A stretch of 64,000 nucleotides of DNA from Sphingopyxis sp. (GCA_016463225.1 JAEMRT010000016.1:1-64000); one strand, 5' to 3'. Shown: positions 32,803 through 44,951, counted from the first letter of the stretch. Numbers and translations: made by a program. Notes: generated by a model from the letters alone, not told the origin.

Positions 32803-33524
32803 CAACGTTCCCCCGTTTCATTCACTTTGACTTCGACGCGGCGGTTGGCTGGCGTTCGTTCGCCATCCATGGTCGCGACGCGCAGATCCTTTTCGCCGCG
32901 GCCCGAGACCGCGATCGTCTGGGCGGGAATGCCCGCTGCCGCCATCATGTCAGCGATGACGCGGGCGCGAGCGACCGACAATTTGTCGTTATAGCCATCC
33001 GAACCCGAACGGTCGGTATGGCCGACGACGGTGAACGATGCCCAGCCGCAGCGGGTGCGGTTGTCGGCCATGAACGCGACCGACTGGCCCGCGTCGGCTG
33101 GAGCAACGGTCGAATCCCAGTCGAAGAAGAAGGTCGAGGCCACGACCGGCGGACAGTTTTCGGTCGGCGGCGGCGGCGGCACCAGCGGCGTTTCCGGGCG
33201 CGGCTGGGGCCGGTTGGTCATCATGCCATAAGCGAAATCGCAGCGACGCAGGCTTTCGCTATCCTTGGTGTTCGACTTCAGGAAGCCGAGCGCGATGCCG
33301 CACTGGACCTTGGCTTCGGACGCCCAGGTATAGGCATTGCTGTTCGCGGCCACGACCGCCGGATCGACGGTCATCGCCAGCGCGGCGTCATAGCGGCTTT
33401 GCACTTCGCCTCTAAGCTCGCCGGTCGGACGATCGGCGAGGGCCTGTGCCGAGGCGCTACCCGGCTGGGCAAGGGCCAGCGCAAAGCACGCCCCCGCCAT
33501 CCATTTTGCAGGTTGAAGTTCCAT
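32802..33524 (-). CDS. OmpA-family protein of the adhesin operon
   Basis: 240 residues with a signal peptide to ASAQA. A Pro-rich hinge (RPQPRPETPLVPPPPP) precedes an OmpA C-terminal peptidoglycan-binding domain: FFFDWDSTVAPADAG, VVGHTDRSGSDGYNDKLSVARA and GRGEKDLRV ... PANRRVEV. GGGAGG precedes ATG on the minus strand. It sits 47 bp after the adhesin gene and overlaps the TolC gene. Together with the SleB-like hydrolase it would couple the secretion apparatus to peptidoglycan (inference). OmpA-type lipoprotein or porin features are otherwise absent. Confidence 0.9.
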   Translation of the reverse strand: MELQPAKWMAGACFALALAQPGSASAQALADRPTGELRGEVQSRYDAALAMTVDPAVVAANSNAYTWASEAKVQCGIALGFLKSNTKDSESLRRCDFAYGMMTNRPQPRPETPLVPPPPPTENCPPVVASTFFFDWDSTVAPADAGQSVAFMADNRTRCGWASFTVVGHTDRSGSDGYNDKLSVARARVIADMMAAAGIPAQTIAVSGRGEKDLRVATMDGERTPANRRVEVKVNETGER

Positions 33525-33571
33525 GCTCTTGTCGCCCTCCCGTTAATCGATTCTGGTCCAAAATATCTTTA

Positions 33572-36500
33572 TCAGGCTGCCGTCAGTTGGTGCAGATCCT
33601 GTTCGAGCGGCTGGCTGGTCGGGAACGCCACATCGGGCGTTACCTGTACCTTGAGGAAACCTGCCAAATCGAATGTCGGCGCGTCGCCGATCGCAACCTG
33701 TTCCGGCGCGCCGCCTGCGATCGCATTGAGCAGCAGATCGACGCCGTCGCTTCCCACCACCTCGGCAAGCACCGCCTCCGCCGCTGGATCATTGGCTGCG
33801 ATGGCCGCTTCGGCGGGTTGCGACGCGGGTTGTACGGCGAGCAACAACAGGCCGTCCATGAGTCCCGATCCATCCGGCCCGCTGTCTGCAACCAGGTCGA
33901 ACAGCGAAGTGGATTCCGCCGCGTCAGTCTGGGGGTCGCTGGCGGACTGCCAGCTGCCCTCGTCCGCATCGGCGGGCAGGGCGGCCGATGCGGCGTCGCC
34001 GGTCGCTGCCGCGGTCGAACCATTGCCCGTCGTCGAGCCTGCCGTCGGCGACGGGGTGTCGTCGCCCAGGCCCAGCGAGGGCGGCGTCGATCCCGAGATT
34101 GTGGCCGTCGCCGGCTGGCTCTGCGGACCCGCGGCGGGGTCGAGCGTGGCGAACGCTTCGGGTTCGACCCGCGTAATGCGCGCAGCCCCGCCGGCGATCG
34201 CGACGAGCGAAGCCGCGACCAATGCGTCGGTGATCGGCATCGCCGTGGCGGGGCGATCCTGCGTCCGCACGCTGCCGATCAGCGCCGCTTTGGCACCGTT
34301 CGTGGCAAAGGCAGCGTCGGCGGCGGCAAGCACCGTTCCGTCTGCGAGCTGATAGCTGGTCTCGCCAAAGACCAACACGTCACCCGCCGCTGCTGAATAG
34401 CTCTTGCCGTCCGACGTCAGGTTGATCGCGACGATCCCCGCCTCTTCGAGTGACCGGAATTCGCCGGCGTCAACGACGCCATTGCTGTTGGCATCCTGCC
34501 ACACACCGAAACGTCCGAACTCGGCATCGGCGGCAGAGAAGACGCCATCGGCGTTGGTATCGAAAGCAAGTCGAAGCGCGTCGAGATCGGTAGTCGCACC
34601 CTTGGCATAGTTGGCAAGCACCAGCTCTGCTGCGCTCGACACGTTGCGGTCGCCATTGAAATCATAGACCAGCAGGGCGTCGTCAGGCGCCATCCACGCG
34701 GTTTCTTCGGCTACGCCATCGCCGTCGAAGTCGAACCGAACGCCTGCGCCAACGCCCAGGAATTCGACACCGTCGCCGTCAAGATCGAGCGCGATGGGCG
34801 GCGTGATGTTGTTGGTCCCGGTGCCGCCGTCGATCACGTCGGTTCCGGGACCGCCGATGATCGTGTCGTTGCCGTCGTTGCCGAACAGCGTGTCGTCGCC
34901 GTCACCGCCGTTGATCGTGTCGTTGCCGCCACGGCCATAGATGATGTCGTTGCCGCCGTTGCCGTTCAGCGTGTCGTTCCCCGACGTGCCGTAAATGGTA
35001 TCGGCAAGGATCGGGTCGCCGTTGACCGTGATCGCCGGATTGCCCGCGTCGTCATATTTGAACTCGAAGCGAACCAGACGGGCTTGATAGTTGCCACCAT
35101 CGTTGTCGAGATAGGAAACGGTCCAATTGTCGCCCGCCTGCGGTGGATTGAGCGTCAGATACTGGGCAAGTGTCGTCGATGTGGGATTGCCCGATCCGTC
35201 GAGCAGGAAGATGCTCGTATAGGGAACGCTCGCTTTCATCAGGCCAGTCGCGGCATCATAGAACCACGATTGCTCGAACTCGCCCGCCGTTCCGTCATCC
35301 TGCACAACGACGAAGCGATTGCCGTTGATCAGCACTTCAACCTGAACCTCACGTTCGCGTGCAGAACCGGCATTGTTGGCGCCAAATGTAGTTGGATCGC
35401 GTTCACCGGCGGGGATTGGAACGATAACCGGCGTTTGCTGGAAATCGGTGAAAACCTCAAGGATCGCGATATTGACGTTATTCTGCAGTCCCGTCGCGAA
35501 ATCGGCGTTGAGCGTGAAGTCTGTGATCTGATCATTGCCCGAAGTCAGCGGCGAACTACCGTCGCCGATCTGGACATTCTGTCCGGGCAGCCGGGTCGGG
35601 GCGACCTCGTGGATGAACACTGACTGGGTAACGCTCGTGGTGCCGTCGCTGACCCCGAGATTGAGCGTCAGGTTGACGGTATCGTTCGCCGTCGCCGTCG
35701 GCCGATAGACAAGATCGTCGAGCAGGTTGATGCCGCCGGTCGTGCTGAACAGGACGGTGCCCGCCGTCACCGCGACATAGGTGACCCCGTTGAAGTAGAA
35801 GACTCCGGCGACGGTATTGGTCGCGGTCACCACCAGCGGATCGCCATCGACGTCGGTCGGGACAATCACGTTCAGCGGATAACCGTCGGCAAACGTCGGC
35901 GTCGTCGCCGTCTGCTGAGCCGGGTCGCTCGACATCCACACGGCATTGTTTGTGACCGTCGGAGCATCGTTGGCACCGTTGATGGTGATTGTCAGCGTCG
36001 TGGTTGCGGTGTCGCCGTCGCCATCGGTCAGTGTGTAGGTGAAGGTCTCGGTGAGGGTTTCTCCGGTGTCGAGCCCCTGCACCGCTGCCAGCGTGTTGTT
36101 GAGCGCATAAGAATAGCTGCCGTCGGCATTGAGCGTCAGCGAACCATAGGCGCCTGCCAGTGGCGCACCCAGATTGCCCGATGCTGAGGCAGCGACGCCA
36201 AGCACCACGCCGGTGACTATGGCTCCATCGGCGCCGAGTGCATCTGCAACGCCATCGGTTGCATTCAGGTCGGCGCCGCCAGCAGCAGTCACGACGTTAC
36301 CGTCGGCAGTCAGCGGGCCATCTTCGGTCACGCTGTCGGTGTCGGCATTGGCTGTCGGACCATCGTCGGCGAAGCTGATGTTGCCGCCGAGGTCGAGGGT
36401 CTGCGCGGCGGTGGCGGTATCGCCGTCGCCGTCGGTGGTGGTCGCGGTCGCGGTCACTCCGATCAGGCCGTTCGCCAGCGTCGCGAGCTGCGCATCATAG

Positions 36501-39500
36501 CCGCTCGGGTCGCCCGGCAGGGCATGGTCGATCTCGGCAACCTGGGTCAGCGTCACCAACCCGGTCGAGGCGTTGACCGCGACCGTGAAGATGGTGTTGC
36601 CCGGCAGCACCCCGTCGATCGTCGCCGAGGTCGAACCGGTGACTACACCAGCGATGGTGTAGAGGAAGATGCTCGCGCCATTGCTGTCGAGCCCCGAGTC
36701 GGTCCCCGACGCCACCAGCAGTGCCATCGTGTAGCTCGTCGTCGTCGTCCCCGCACCGTCGGCGCCATAGGTCGGCGTCACCGTGAACAGGCCTGCGACA
36801 TTGGCGGTCGCAATATCTTCCGCGGTCGGGTTGCCGTCGGTCTGTGCATCCTGCGTCGTCAGCACCAGCGCCGCGTCCGAACCCAGCGTCACCGTCACCG
36901 AGGGGCCGTCATCGGCGAAGCGGATATTGCCGCCCAGGTCGATCGAGGCGGTCCCGGTCGCGGTATCGCCATCGCCATCGGTGGCGGTCGAGGTTGCGGT
37001 CAGCTGCACCAGTCCGTTCGCCAGCGTCGCCAGCTGGGCGTCATAGCCGCTCGGGTCGCCCGGCAGCGCATGGTCGATCTCCGCAAACTGGGTCAGCGTC
37101 ACCAGACCCGTCGAGGCATTCACCCCGAGCGTGAAGATGGTGTTGCCCGCCAGCACCCCATCGACCGTCGCCGAGGTCGAACCGGTGATCACACCAGCTA
37201 TATTGTAGAGGAAGATGTTCAGGCCGTTGCTGTCGAGGGTCGAGTCGGTCCCCGCCGCCACGGTCAGGCTCAGCGCATAGCTGGTCACCGTCGTCCCGGC
37301 GCCGTCGGCACCATAAACCGGCGTCGTCGTGAACAGGCCCGCAAAGCTCGCCGTCGATACGTCGCTGTCGGTCGGGTCGCCGTCGGTCTCCGCATCCTGC
37401 GTCGTCAGCAACACACCAGCGTCCGCGCCAGCCGTCACCGTCACCGCCGGACCATCGTCGGCGAAGCTGATGTTGCCGCCGAGGTCGAGGGTCTGCGCGG
37501 CGGTGGCGGTATCGCCGTCGCCGTCGGTGGTGGTCGCGGTCGCGGTCACTCCGATCAGGCCGTTCGCCAGCGTCGCGAGCTGCGCATCATAGCCGCTCGG
37601 GTCGCCCGGCAGGGCATGGTCGATCTCGGCAACCTGGGTCAGCGTCACCAACCCGGTCGAGGCGTTGACCGCGACCGTGAAGATGGTGTTGCCCGGCAGC
37701 ACCCCGTCGATCGTCGCCGAGGTCGAACCGGTGACTACACCAGCGATGGTGTAGAGGAAGATGCTCGCGCCATTGCTGTCGAGCCCCGAGTCGGTCCCCG
37801 ACGCCACCAGCAGTGCCATCGTGTAGCTCGTCGTCGTCGTCCCCGCACCGTCGGCGCCATAGGTCGGCGTCACCGTGAACAGGCCTGCGACATTGGCGGT
37901 CGCAATATCTTCCGCGGTCGGGTTGCCGTCGGTCTGTGCATCCTGCGTCGTCAGCACCAGCGCCGCGTCCGAACCCAGCGTCACCGTCACCGAGGGGATA
38001 TCGTCCACGATCGTGACGCCGAAGCTCCCTGAAGCCGTCGATCCGTCATTGTCGGTGACGGTGAAACCGATCGCCGAAAGCAGGTCGGTGTCTTCGCCAG
38101 CGGCGATCTGGTCGATCGATTGCGAGAGCGTGACCGAATAGCTGTAGCTGACTTCGGTGGCACCCGGTCCGGCGACGACGCCGGTGATCGAGATGCGAAT
38201 GACTTCGACGCCGCCGACCGAGCCGACGAGATCGGCCCCGTCCTTGGCGAAGGTCACCGCGACGCCGTCGACGGTCAGCTGCGTATCGAGCGCGGCGCTG
38301 TCGTTGAGGACCAGCGATCCCGCCAACGTCGCAGGAACGTCGCCGCCGAAATCGATTACGATCGCGCCAGTCGCCGTGGCGCTGCCCGTCGAGACAACCT
38401 CTCCGGGCCGACCATTGTCGAGGTTCGCGCCGGGCAAACCGTCTTCGTCGACGGTCACATTGTCCGCCTGACGGATCTGGGGCGTGGAATCGGCGACCAG
38501 CATGATCGTCGCCGTGGCGATCGACGTGTCGCCGTCGCCGTCGGTGATTTCATACTGGAAGCTGACCTCGCCGATTTCTCCGGGCGCCTGGGTGTAGGTG
38601 AAGGTGCCGTCGCCATTGTTGATCAGCGTTCCCGCGCCGGTCAGCGAGCCATCGACAAATTGCACCGTCGACGGCTGGACGCCATCGGCGCCTTGCGTGT
38701 CATTGGCGAGCACGTTGATGGTCACCGGCTGGTTCTCGACCGGCTGCATCTGAAAATCGTCGGCTGCGGTCGGGACATCGTCGGTCACCGTAATGTCGAT
38801 ATTGGCGCTCGCGCTGCTGCCGTCGCTGTCGGTAACCGTGACCCCGATGCTGTCGGAAAGGCTGTCCTCGCCGAGCACGCCATGGTCGGTGCGGTTGTCG
38901 GTGAGCGTATAGCTGTAGGTGAAAGTACCGCCGATCACCGAGCCGTCGGCGCCGAGCACCGGTGTGAAGCCGGTGATGCTGAGCGTGCCATAGGCGGTCG
39001 CAACCGATTGCGGCGTGAAGGTGCCGTTGGCAGTGACGAGCGTCAGCGGGCCGATCGGCGCACCGTTGAAGCTGTCGAGCACGACGCTGCCCATGCCGTC
39101 GGGGGTCGAGACCGAGAAGCTGCCGCCGTCGGTGACGGCTTCCTTCGTCGGGTCCGAACCGGCGGGTTCGCCGGCGCGCGCCGGAAGGTCGTCTTCGTCG
39201 AACAGCAATTCGGCGCCAGCGCCGTCGAGGCCGTTGATCGTGACGCCGTCGTCGGCGCCGTTGATCGTGATCGTCAGCGTCGCGGTCGCGGTGTCGCCGT
39301 CGCCGTCGGTGATTTCATATTCAAAGGTTTCGGTGAGCGTTTCGCCCGCCGACAGGCCCTGCACCGGCTGCGCCGCATTGTTCAGCACATAGGTGTAGCT
39401 GCCATCGGCGTTGAGCGTCAGCGTGCCATAGGCGGTCGCAAAGGCGGTGCCGACGCTGCCGCCGGTGACCGCGGTCACCGTGGCGCCATCAGCGCCGGGG

Positions 39501-42124
39501 GTGTCGGCGACGCCATCGGTCGCATTGGCGTCGCCGCCCCCCACACCGGTCAGGACATTGCCGTCGGCGGTCAGCGGACCGTCCTCGGTCGCGCTGTCGG
39601 CGTCGTCCGCCGCCGCCGGAACATCGTCAACGATAACCACATCGAGGCTGGCGTTGCCAACCGAGCCGTCGCTGTCGGTGACGGTCACGGCGAAGCTGTC
39701 GGTGACATTGTCCTCGCCGGGCGCGCCATGCGTCAAGGTGTTGTTTGACAAGACATATTCATAGGTGAAAGTGCCACCGATCACCGATCCGTCGGCGCCG
39801 AGGACCGGGGTGAAACCGGTGATGTTGACGGTGCCGAGCGGACTCGTGGCGGTGCCCGCGGTGAACACGCCGTTGGTCACGACCTGCGTGCCGCCGATCG
39901 TCACATTGCCGAGCCCGTCGGGGGTCGCGATCGAGAAGCTGCCCGGCTGGGTCAGCGCGCCCGCATCGGGCGACGAGCCGCCCGGCAGATTGTCTTCATC
40001 GACGACCAGTTCGCCGCCATTGACGCCGAGGCCGGTGATCGTGACGCCGTCATTGGCGCCGTTGATCGTGATCGTCAGCGTCGCGGTCGACGTGTCGCCG
40101 TCGCCGTCGGTGATCGTGTAGGTGAACACCTCGGTCAGCGTTTCGCCCGCCGACAGGCCCTGCACCGGCTGCGCCGCATTGTTCAGCACATAGGTGTAGC
40201 TGCCATCGGCGTTGAGCGTCAGCGTGCCATAGGCGGTCGCAAAGGCGGTGCCGACGCTGCCGCCGGTGACCGCGGTCACCGTGGCGCCATCAGCGCCGGG
40301 GGTGTCGGCGACGCCATCGGTCGCATTGGCGTCGCCGCCCCCCACACCGGTCAGCACATTGCCGTCGGCAGTCAGCGGACCATCCTCGGTCGCGCTGTCG
40401 GCGTCGTTCACCGCCGTCGGAACATCGTCGATGATCCGGATGTTGAGATCGCCGTCGGCGACGTCGCCGTCGAGGTCGGTCACGACGACATCGAACGACA
40501 CGGTCGTGCCGTTGCCGTTCAGCGTGTTGTCCTTGAGCGTGTAGCTGTAGGTGATCGAGCCCTGGCCGGTGACCGGATTATAGGTGTAGCCGGTGATCAC
40601 CAGCGTGCCGGTGGCATCGCTGAAGATCTGCTGCGGCAGCGCGCCGGGGGTCACCGCGACGCCGTTGATCGTGACGCTGGCGACGCCGTCGCGCGACGTG
40701 AAGGTGATCGTGCCGGTGGTGGTTTCGTTGTCGCCGTCGAACGACGAACCCGGCGTTTCCGTGTTGCGCGGCGGAAGCTCGGCTTCGTTCACGATCGTGC
40801 CGGCACCCTCGGTCGGGATGAAGGTGATGACGCTGGGGCTGTCGCCGATGCTGATCGTCAGCGTCGCGGTCGACGTGTCGCCGTCGCCATCGGTCAGCCG
40901 ATAGGTAAAGACGTCGGTGACCCCGCCCGGGGTGTTCGCCCCGCGGACATAGCTGTAATTGCCCTGCGCATCGATCGTCAGCGTGCCATACTGGCCCTGG
41001 ATGACGGTGCCGGGGGCGACAAAGGTCGTGCCGGTGCCGGCGGTGATGCCGTTCAGCGTGGCGCCGTCGGCGCCCTGCGTGTCGGCGCCCGCGGCGCCGC
41101 TGGTGGTGCCGGTGCCGGAGATGACATTGCCGGTCTCGGCAGTGAAGGTGGCGGGGGCGACCGCATCGGTGTCGGCGCGCGCGGTCGGCACATCATCGAC
41201 GATCGCGATGGTCAGGTTGGCGGTGGCGGTATCGCCGTCGCGGTCGGTGACCACCACGGCAAAAATGTCCATCGGATTGGTGCCCGCGTTGCTGTTGTCG
41301 GTCAGCGTATAGGTATAGCCGATATTGCCCGGCGCGATGCTGGTGATCACCAGCTGGCCGAACGGCGTGGTGAACACCTGACCGACCGCGGTGATCGCGA
41401 CGCCGTTCAGGGTCATCGAGCCGAAGCCGTCGGGGGTGTCGAATATGATCGAGCCCGAGGTGATTTCGCTGGTCGCCGCGCTGTTGCTGCCCGCCGGTTC
41501 GCTGCCGCGCGCGGGCAGGCCCGCTTCGTTGACGCTGGCGTTGACCGAGCCCGCGGGCTGGTCGGGGGTGATGATGATCGTCGTCGGTTCTTCGTCGGGG
41601 ACGTCGGGGATCAGTTCCTCGTCCTCGGGCACCGGAAAGGCGAGTTCGGTGTAGGGCAGCAGGTCGCCGAGCGCATAGGCGTCCTGGATATTGCCTTCGG
41701 CGTCGGCAAAATTGCCGCCCGAGCTGCGGATGCCGGCTTCGGGATTGAGCTCGGCCAGCCCTTCGAGCAGCTGTGCGACGGTGCTGCCGGGGACGACATT
41801 GCCGTCGACGACGATGGTGGGAATATTGACCGCGCCATTGGGGATGATCAGCACCTGGCCGTTGGGAAGCGCGATGACCAGATCGGAGCCCGATACCGTG
41901 ATGTCGTCGAGCGACACGCCGGCGGGAAGGACGATGCGTCCGCTCGCGTCGGGAACAAGGATGCCCTGGATCGCCAGCGGGATCGCCGCCGCCGCCGCCG
42001 TGACCGCCGCCGTGCCGGCGAGCAGGTCGCCGCTTGCCGCCGCGCGGTTCACCTGATCGGTCGGCAGACCGTCATGCTGCGGTGAACCCATCCCACCCTT
42101 GGCCGGATTGTCGAAAGCATCCAT
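33572..42124 (-). CDS. Giant Lap/RTX-type repeat adhesin
   Basis: About 2850 residues from the ATG at 42124 (GAGGG 8 bases before it); the frame extends to 42262 but without homology. Residues 33-120 are a retention module: [20 protein letters not shown] then [20 protein letters not shown] and [14 protein letters not shown]. From about 200 to 2370 come Ig/cadherin/VCBS-like repeats marked by [21 protein letters not shown] and ADDGP/VDDVP linkers. At 2375-2437 are RTX nonapeptides ([20 protein letters not shown]), then EF-hand-like DxDxDG loops to about 2560, an Ala/Ser/Pro-rich tail and a C-terminal secretion signal. It should be Ca-dependent, secreted by the adjacent T1SS and held at the surface until cleaved by the LapG-type protease. 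Confidence 0.93.
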   Translation of the reverse strand: MDAFDNPAKGGMGSPQHDGLPTDQVNRAAASGDLLAGTAAVTAAAAAIPLAIQGILVPDASGRIVLPAGVSLDDITVSGSDLVIALPNGQVLIIPNGAVNIPTIVVDGNVVPGSTVAQLLEGLAELNPEAGIRSSGGNFADAEGNIQDAYALGDLLPYTELAFPVPEDEELIPDVPDEEPTTIIITPDQPAGSVNASVNEAGLPARGSEPAGSNSAATSEITSGSIIFDTPDGFGSMTLNGVAITAVGQVFTTPFGQLVITSIAPGNIGYTYTLTDNSNAGTNPMDIFAVVVTDRDGDTATANLTIAIVDDVPTARADTDAVAPATFTAETGNVISGTGTTSGAAGADTQGADGATLNGITAGTGTTFVAPGTVIQGQYGTLTIDAQGNYSYVRGANTPGGVTDVFTYRLTDGDGDTSTATLTISIGDSPSVITFIPTEGAGTIVNEAELPPRNTETPGSSFDGDNETTTGTITFTSRDGVASVTINGVAVTPGALPQQIFSDATGTLVITGYTYNPVTGQGSITYSYTLKDNTLNGNGTTVSFDVVVTDLDGDVADGDLNIRIIDDVPTAVNDADSATEDGPLTADGNVLTGVGGGDANATDGVADTPGADGATVTAVTGGSVGTAFATAYGTLTLNADGSYTYVLNNAAQPVQGLSAGETLTEVFTYTITDGDGDTSTATLTITINGANDGVTITGLGVNGGELVVDEDNLPGGSSPDAGALTQPGSFSIATPDGLGNVTIGGTQVVTNGVFTAGTATSPLGTVNITGFTPVLGADGSVIGGTFTYEYVLSNNTLTHGAPGEDNVTDSFAVTVTDSDGSVGNASLDVVIVDDVPAAADDADSATEDGPLTADGNVLTGVGGGDANATDGVADTPGADGATVTAVTGGSVGTAFATAYGTLTLNADGSYTYVLNNAAQPVQGLSAGETLTETFEYEITDGDGDTATATLTITINGADDGVTINGLDGAGAELLFDEDDLPARAGEPAGSDPTKEAVTDGGSFSVSTPDGMGSVVLDSFNGAPIGPLTLVTANGTFTPQSVATAYGTLSITGFTPVLGADGSVIGGTFTYSYTLTDNRTDHGVLGEDSLSDSIGVTVTDSDGSSASANIDITVTDDVPTAADDFQMQPVENQPVTINVLANDTQGADGVQPSTVQFVDGSLTGAGTLINNGDGTFTYTQAPGEIGEVSFQYEITDGDGDTSIATATIMLVADSTPQIRQADNVTVDEDGLPGANLDNGRPGEVVSTGSATATGAIVIDFGGDVPATLAGSLVLNDSAALDTQLTVDGVAVTFAKDGADLVGSVGGVEVIRISITGVVAGPGATEVSYSYSVTLSQSIDQIAAGEDTDLLSAIGFTVTDNDGSTASGSFGVTIVDDIPSVTVTLGSDAALVLTTQDAQTDGNPTAEDIATANVAGLFTVTPTYGADGAGTTTTSYTMALLVASGTDSGLDSNGASIFLYTIAGVVTGSTSATIDGVLPGNTIFTVAVNASTGLVTLTQVAEIDHALPGDPSGYDAQLATLANGLIGVTATATTTDGDGDTATAAQTLDLGGNISFADDGPAVTVTAGADAGVLLTTQDAETDGDPTDSDVSTASFAGLFTTTPVYGADGAGTTVTSYALSLTVAAGTDSTLDSNGLNIFLYNIAGVITGSTSATVDGVLAGNTIFTLGVNASTGLVTLTQFAEIDHALPGDPSGYDAQLATLANGLVQLTATSTATDGDGDTATGTASIDLGGNIRFADDGPSVTVTLGSDAALVLTTQDAQTDGNPTAEDIATANVAGLFTVTPTYGADGAGTTTTSYTMALLVASGTDSGLDSNGASIFLYTIAGVVTGSTSATIDGVLPGNTIFTVAVNASTGLVTLTQVAEIDHALPGDPSGYDAQLATLANGLIGVTATATTTDGDGDTATAAQTLDLGGNISFADDGPTANADTDSVTEDGPLTADGNVVTAAGGADLNATDGVADALGADGAIVTGVVLGVAASASGNLGAPLAGAYGSLTLNADGSYSYALNNTLAAVQGLDTGETLTETFTYTLTDGDGDTATTTLTITINGANDAPTVTNNAVWMSSDPAQQTATTPTFADGYPLNVIVPTDVDGDPLVVTATNTVAGVFYFNGVTYVAVTAGTVLFSTTGGINLLDDLVYRPTATANDTVNLTLNLGVSDGTTSVTQSVFIHEVAPTRLPGQNVQIGDGSSPLTSGNDQITDFTLNADFATGLQNNVNIAILEVFTDFQQTPVIVPIPAGERDPTTFGANNAGSAREREVQVEVLINGNRFVVVQDDGTAGEFEQSWFYDAATGLMKASVPYTSIFLLDGSGNPTSTTLAQYLTLNPPQAGDNWTVSYLDNDGGNYQARLVRFEFKYDDAGNPAITVNGDPILADTIYGTSGNDTLNGNGGNDIIYGRGGNDTINGGDGDDTLFGNDGNDTIIGGPGTDVIDGGTGTNNITPPIALDLDGDGVEFLGVGAGVRFDFDGDGVAEETAWMAPDDALLVYDFNGDRNVSSAAELVLANYAKGATTDLDALRLAFDTNADGVFSAADAEFGRFGVWQDANSNGVVDAGEFRSLEEAGIVAINLTSDGKSYSAAAGDVLVFGETSYQLADGTVLAAADAAFATNGAKAALIGSVRTQDRPATAMPITDALVAASLVAIAGGAARITRVEPEAFATLDPAAGPQSQPATATISGSTPPSLGLGDDTPSPTAGSTTGNGSTAAATGDAASAALPADADEGSWQSASDPQTDAAESTSLFDLVADSGPDGSGLMDGLLLLAVQPASQPAEAAIAANDPAAEAVLAEVVGSDGVDLLLNAIAGGAPEQVAIGDAPTFDLAGFLKVQVTPDVAFPTSQPLEQDLHQLTAA
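36356..36905. repeat. 550-bp internal adhesin repeat, copy A
   Basis: Reads as base-for-base the same as 37448-37997. It encodes one adhesin module ([20 protein letters not shown] to [11 protein letters not shown]). A divergent third module (about 36906-37447) lies between the two copies. Confidence 0.85.
37448..37997. repeat. 550-bp internal adhesin repeat, copy B
   Basis: Second copy of 36356-36905, offset 1092 bp. Identity at silent sites implies recent duplication or gene conversion. Confidence 0.85.
39340..39605. repeat. About 266-bp VCBS repeat, copy 1
   Basis: Near-identical to 40141-40406 (offset 801 bp, a few substitutions). Encodes the stretch [20 protein letters not shown]-type linker and the following VCBS strands. 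Confidence 0.75.
40141..40406. repeat. About 266-bp VCBS repeat, copy 2
   Basis: Partner of 39340-39605; part of the tandem VCBS array of the adhesin. Confidence 0.75.
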
Positions 42125-42570
42125 CTTGTTTTCCCTCGAATACATCGCGCACCGCGCCGCAAGCGGCACAGCAAACAATTCAAATTTCGGCGCGACCCCG
42201 GCTGTCCGACGACTCGGATCAGCCCTAACCCAAGGGAACCACAGAATCTTTCGACTCCGCAAGCATGTTAACGATTTTATAAATCTGCGGTTTAGTCGGC
42301 GAGTGTTAACACGGGTTGAGAATGGGAAATATCAAGATTTCAGCTTGTTACCTTAAATCGCCCGATGGAGCGCGGAATCCGCAACCGCCAACAGTGTCCC
42401 GATCCGAGCCATGAAATGACACGGTTCGTCGCAGAAAACGGGTCGGCGTAGGTCGGGTCGGCGCGATTCATTATGTCGCGGGAGAATCCCGCCAAACGCC
42501 AGGTTCGCGCCTGATCTTACGAAAATGAACAATAATATTACGCGGTACTGGGGCTGGCGATGCGCGAGCG
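42125..42570. other. Promoter region of the adhesin operon
   Basis: 446 bp between the adhesin start and the stop of the O-antigen-ligase-like gene (same strand). It is clearly AT-richer than its surroundings around 42260-42350 (for example GTTAACGATTTTATAAATC and GTGTTAACACGGG), where a promoter for the minus-strand operon is likely. No gene is supported. Confidence 0.5.
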
Positions 42571-43758
42571 CTATGGGTCAGCGGTGCCTTTGAACCGGTT
42601 GGCCGCGAATAGCCCAACGCAAAGTGAAAAGATCGAGAGCGATTGGACATGGTAGAGGGTGCCATCGATCAACGAAAAAGCGGTAATGGTCAGGATCGCA
42701 AACACCAACGGCGCATTGTCTTCATTGGCGGCTTGAAGCATCGGACGCGCTACCCAGCTTGCCAAAAGCAACACGAGCAATCCGCCGACCAGCCCCCATG
42801 CTAACAATATCTGCAGGACGCTATTGTGAGGATGGACGAAAATCAAAGGGCTGATGTAATTGTTGAACTGTGCCTCGCCCCAGCCAAACCACGGGCGTTG
42901 GGCGATGCCGTCGATGGCCAATTTCCACACTTCCATCCTTCCGCTGTCGCCGTCTGCGAACCGGGACAAGGCAGATTCGCCGAGCGGAAGAACGATGGAT
43001 ATACCAAGGGAGAGAATGATGGCTGCCAGCAGAATGAGAAGGAAAGTCGAGAGGCCTTTGCGCGCGAATGGAAATAGAACAAAGGCCACCAGATAAGCGG
43101 CGACGACCGCTGTCGGAGCACCGCGTGATCCTGTCCAGAGTGAAGTGGCAAGCGCGAGAATCGCCACCAGCATCGGCAATTTTTGTCTCTTGAGCCAACC
43201 CCAAACGCAAAGCCCCGTCGTCGCGGCGGCGTAGTAGCCGAACCAGCGAATGTTGTTGTAAGCAGGAATGTCATGGATCCAGCTACGTCCCGGCCCATGC
43301 TTCAAGGCAACAAATAACAAGAATAATACAGCAAATATCGCAAAGCCAATTATCGTAGAATTTATGATATCTTTAGCAGAAACTATTCTTGAGACGCAGA
43401 GATTGGCGATCGAAAGCGCGTAGGCTATGTGAACCATCCAGATAGAAGTACGCAATATGCTGACGTCCGACGCTTCGGCTGTCAACGCGCCGACCCAGGC
43501 GATTGTGCCCAGCAATGCAAGGTACGCCAGTATTAAATTTGGCGGCTTGGTAAGCTTAAACCCTTCCGCAAACGAAAAGAGTACTACGGCAATTTCGATC
43601 GCCAGAACAGGGAGGGCCAAACTTTTGGTGACCGTAAGTCCTGTCGAAAAATCGTCGGGCCATGTGACGAGAAGAAGCAAGGTTGGCGCCAGTCCTATCG
43701 ACCATGCGATCAACACCCCACGCGTTATACTGCGCGTTCGGGGAACTTCTGCCTCCAT
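42571..43758 (-). CDS. O-antigen ligase/polymerase-like membrane protein (Wzy_C type)
   Basis: 395 residues with about 10-11 hydrophobic segments. The periplasmic loop before the last helices has GRMEVWKLAIDGIAQRPWFG, WGEAQFNNYISP and FVHPHNSVLQILLAWGLVGG, the Wzy_C/O-antigen-ligase pattern with the conserved H-x-H-N. Such enzymes join lipid-linked glycans to lipid A core or polymerise exopolysaccharide. GGAGGG precedes the ATG at 43758. It follows the PAP2 gene by 35 bp, so the two are likely one operon; a phosphatase recycling the lipid carrier would fit this. Confidence 0.82.
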   Translation of the reverse strand: MEAEVPRTRSITRGVLIAWSIGLAPTLLLLVTWPDDFSTGLTVTKSLALPVLAIEIAVVLFSFAEGFKLTKPPNLILAYLALLGTIAWVGALTAEASDVSILRTSIWMVHIAYALSIANLCVSRIVSAKDIINSTIIGFAIFAVLFLLFVALKHGPGRSWIHDIPAYNNIRWFGYYAAATTGLCVWGWLKRQKLPMLVAILALATSLWTGSRGAPTAVVAAYLVAFVLFPFARKGLSTFLLILLAAIILSLGISIVLPLGESALSRFADGDSGRMEVWKLAIDGIAQRPWFGWGEAQFNNYISPLIFVHPHNSVLQILLAWGLVGGLLVLLLASWVARPMLQAANEDNAPLVFAILTITAFSLIDGTLYHVQSLSIFSLCVGLFAANRFKGTADP

Positions 43759-43793
43759 GAATCGCCCTCCAAAGGCTTAGAGCCTCGTCGCGG

Positions 43794-44870
43794 CTAGCCG
43801 CGATTGTCTGCCATTTGGATCGAGACGGCTTGGCTCGTCAACGTCGGGCTGTCGCCCGGCAACGATCGGTCGTCTTGTTCGGCGGACACTGGCGCGCGAA
43901 ACAATCGCCCGCAAAGGAACCAGATGACCGCCGTCACGATCAGGGAGAGATAGGCATCGACGGCATAGTGATACGCCAGATGCACCGATCCGACCATGAT
44001 GATGACGAGGAACGCGAAAAACAGCAGGCCGAGCGTGCGGTTGACCTTGCGGATCGCCAGAAAGAACAGAAAGGCCAGCGCGACGTGCATCGATGGCATG
44101 GCGGTTATACCTCGGCCCAGTCCGTGCGAGCCATGCATCTGCCAATCCAGCAGCATTTGCTGGACGGGCAGGACCATGACCGGGAAGGATTCATTCGCCC
44201 GGTGCAGATACGCCATCTGGTCGGCGAAGTGATTATTGCCAAGCAGCGGGCCGACAAAGCATGGCCCCACCGACGCAAACATGATCGCCAGCACGACGCC
44301 GTTGATCGTCCAGATGCCGAAATATGCCGCGAAATAACGCACCCGGAGCGTGCGATCCCGGACATAGAGGGTGAAATAGATCGTGCCTGCATAGAGAAGG
44401 AAAATCCAGGCGTGATAGGCCAGCGACAAAAGCGAGGTGATGATCGGGTAGCCGACAAGCGGCTGGAGCAGGCGCCAAGGATCCTGGCCGTGCAGGCTGC
44501 GGTCCAGTGCAATGAAGGTCGCATCCCAGCTGAAATCCTGAAACAGCGAGATGGCACTTTTCATGGCCGAAAAGCCGGGCATGAACAGCACGGCGATGAG
44601 CAGGATCGGCCAGGACTGGCGAAATCGCTGGCGATATTCGGGGCCGAATTCATGGCGCCAAAGGTGCCCGATCGGTCGGTTGGGGCGGTCGCGGTATAGT
44701 CGAGGGAGGCAGTGCGCGGAGGCAAGGAGAACCCAACCGGCGAAGTAACCGAACAAATTTAGCAGATAGCTGAACGGGCCCGGCTGGGCGACACCGACCG
44801 AATAGAGCGCGACAGAAAACGCCACAACAACGCCAAAATAGAACTGGCTAACTCTTGTCTCGCCGGTCAC
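43794..44870 (-). CDS. PAP2-superfamily membrane phosphatase
   Basis: 358 residues, GTG start. Six or more membrane segments; the catalytic motifs are in the C-terminal third: GITAMPSMHVALAFLFFLA (SxxH-type motif with His) and SVHLAYHYAVDAYLS (HxxxxHxxxD). PAP2_3 relatives include inositol-phosphotransferase and lipid-phosphate phosphatases. It would act on lipid phosphates at the periplasmic face, for example undecaprenyl pyrophosphate or glycolipids. It lies between the ligase-like gene and an unknown membrane protein, all on the minus strand. The ribosome site is weak. Confidence 0.85.
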   Translation of the reverse strand: MTGETRVSQFYFGVVVAFSVALYSVGVAQPGPFSYLLNLFGYFAGWVLLASAHCLPRLYRDRPNRPIGHLWRHEFGPEYRQRFRQSWPILLIAVLFMPGFSAMKSAISLFQDFSWDATFIALDRSLHGQDPWRLLQPLVGYPIITSLLSLAYHAWIFLLYAGTIYFTLYVRDRTLRVRYFAAYFGIWTINGVVLAIMFASVGPCFVGPLLGNNHFADQMAYLHRANESFPVMVLPVQQMLLDWQMHGSHGLGRGITAMPSMHVALAFLFFLAIRKVNRTLGLLFFAFLVIIMVGSVHLAYHYAVDAYLSLIVTAVIWFLCGRLFRAPVSAEQDDRSLPGDSPTLTSQAVSIQMADNRG

Positions 44871-44951
44871 GGTGATTGCCGCCCAAAAATTATGGCAAGG
44901 CGTTCGATTACTTGTGGGCGACGCATGTCCAGAGTCGGAACCCCAGTGGCA

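Noticed and set aside
36524-39748. Long plus-strand open frames of 502 and 542 residues antisense to the adhesin
   Set aside because: They are Arg/Gly/Asp-rich mirror frames of the repeat-coding strand, repeat in step with it, and have no start signals or domains.
36356-40406. Regular direct repeats suggestive of a CRISPR or satellite array
   Set aside because: They are large, in-frame protein modules of the adhesin (VCBS type), without unique spacers of constant size.
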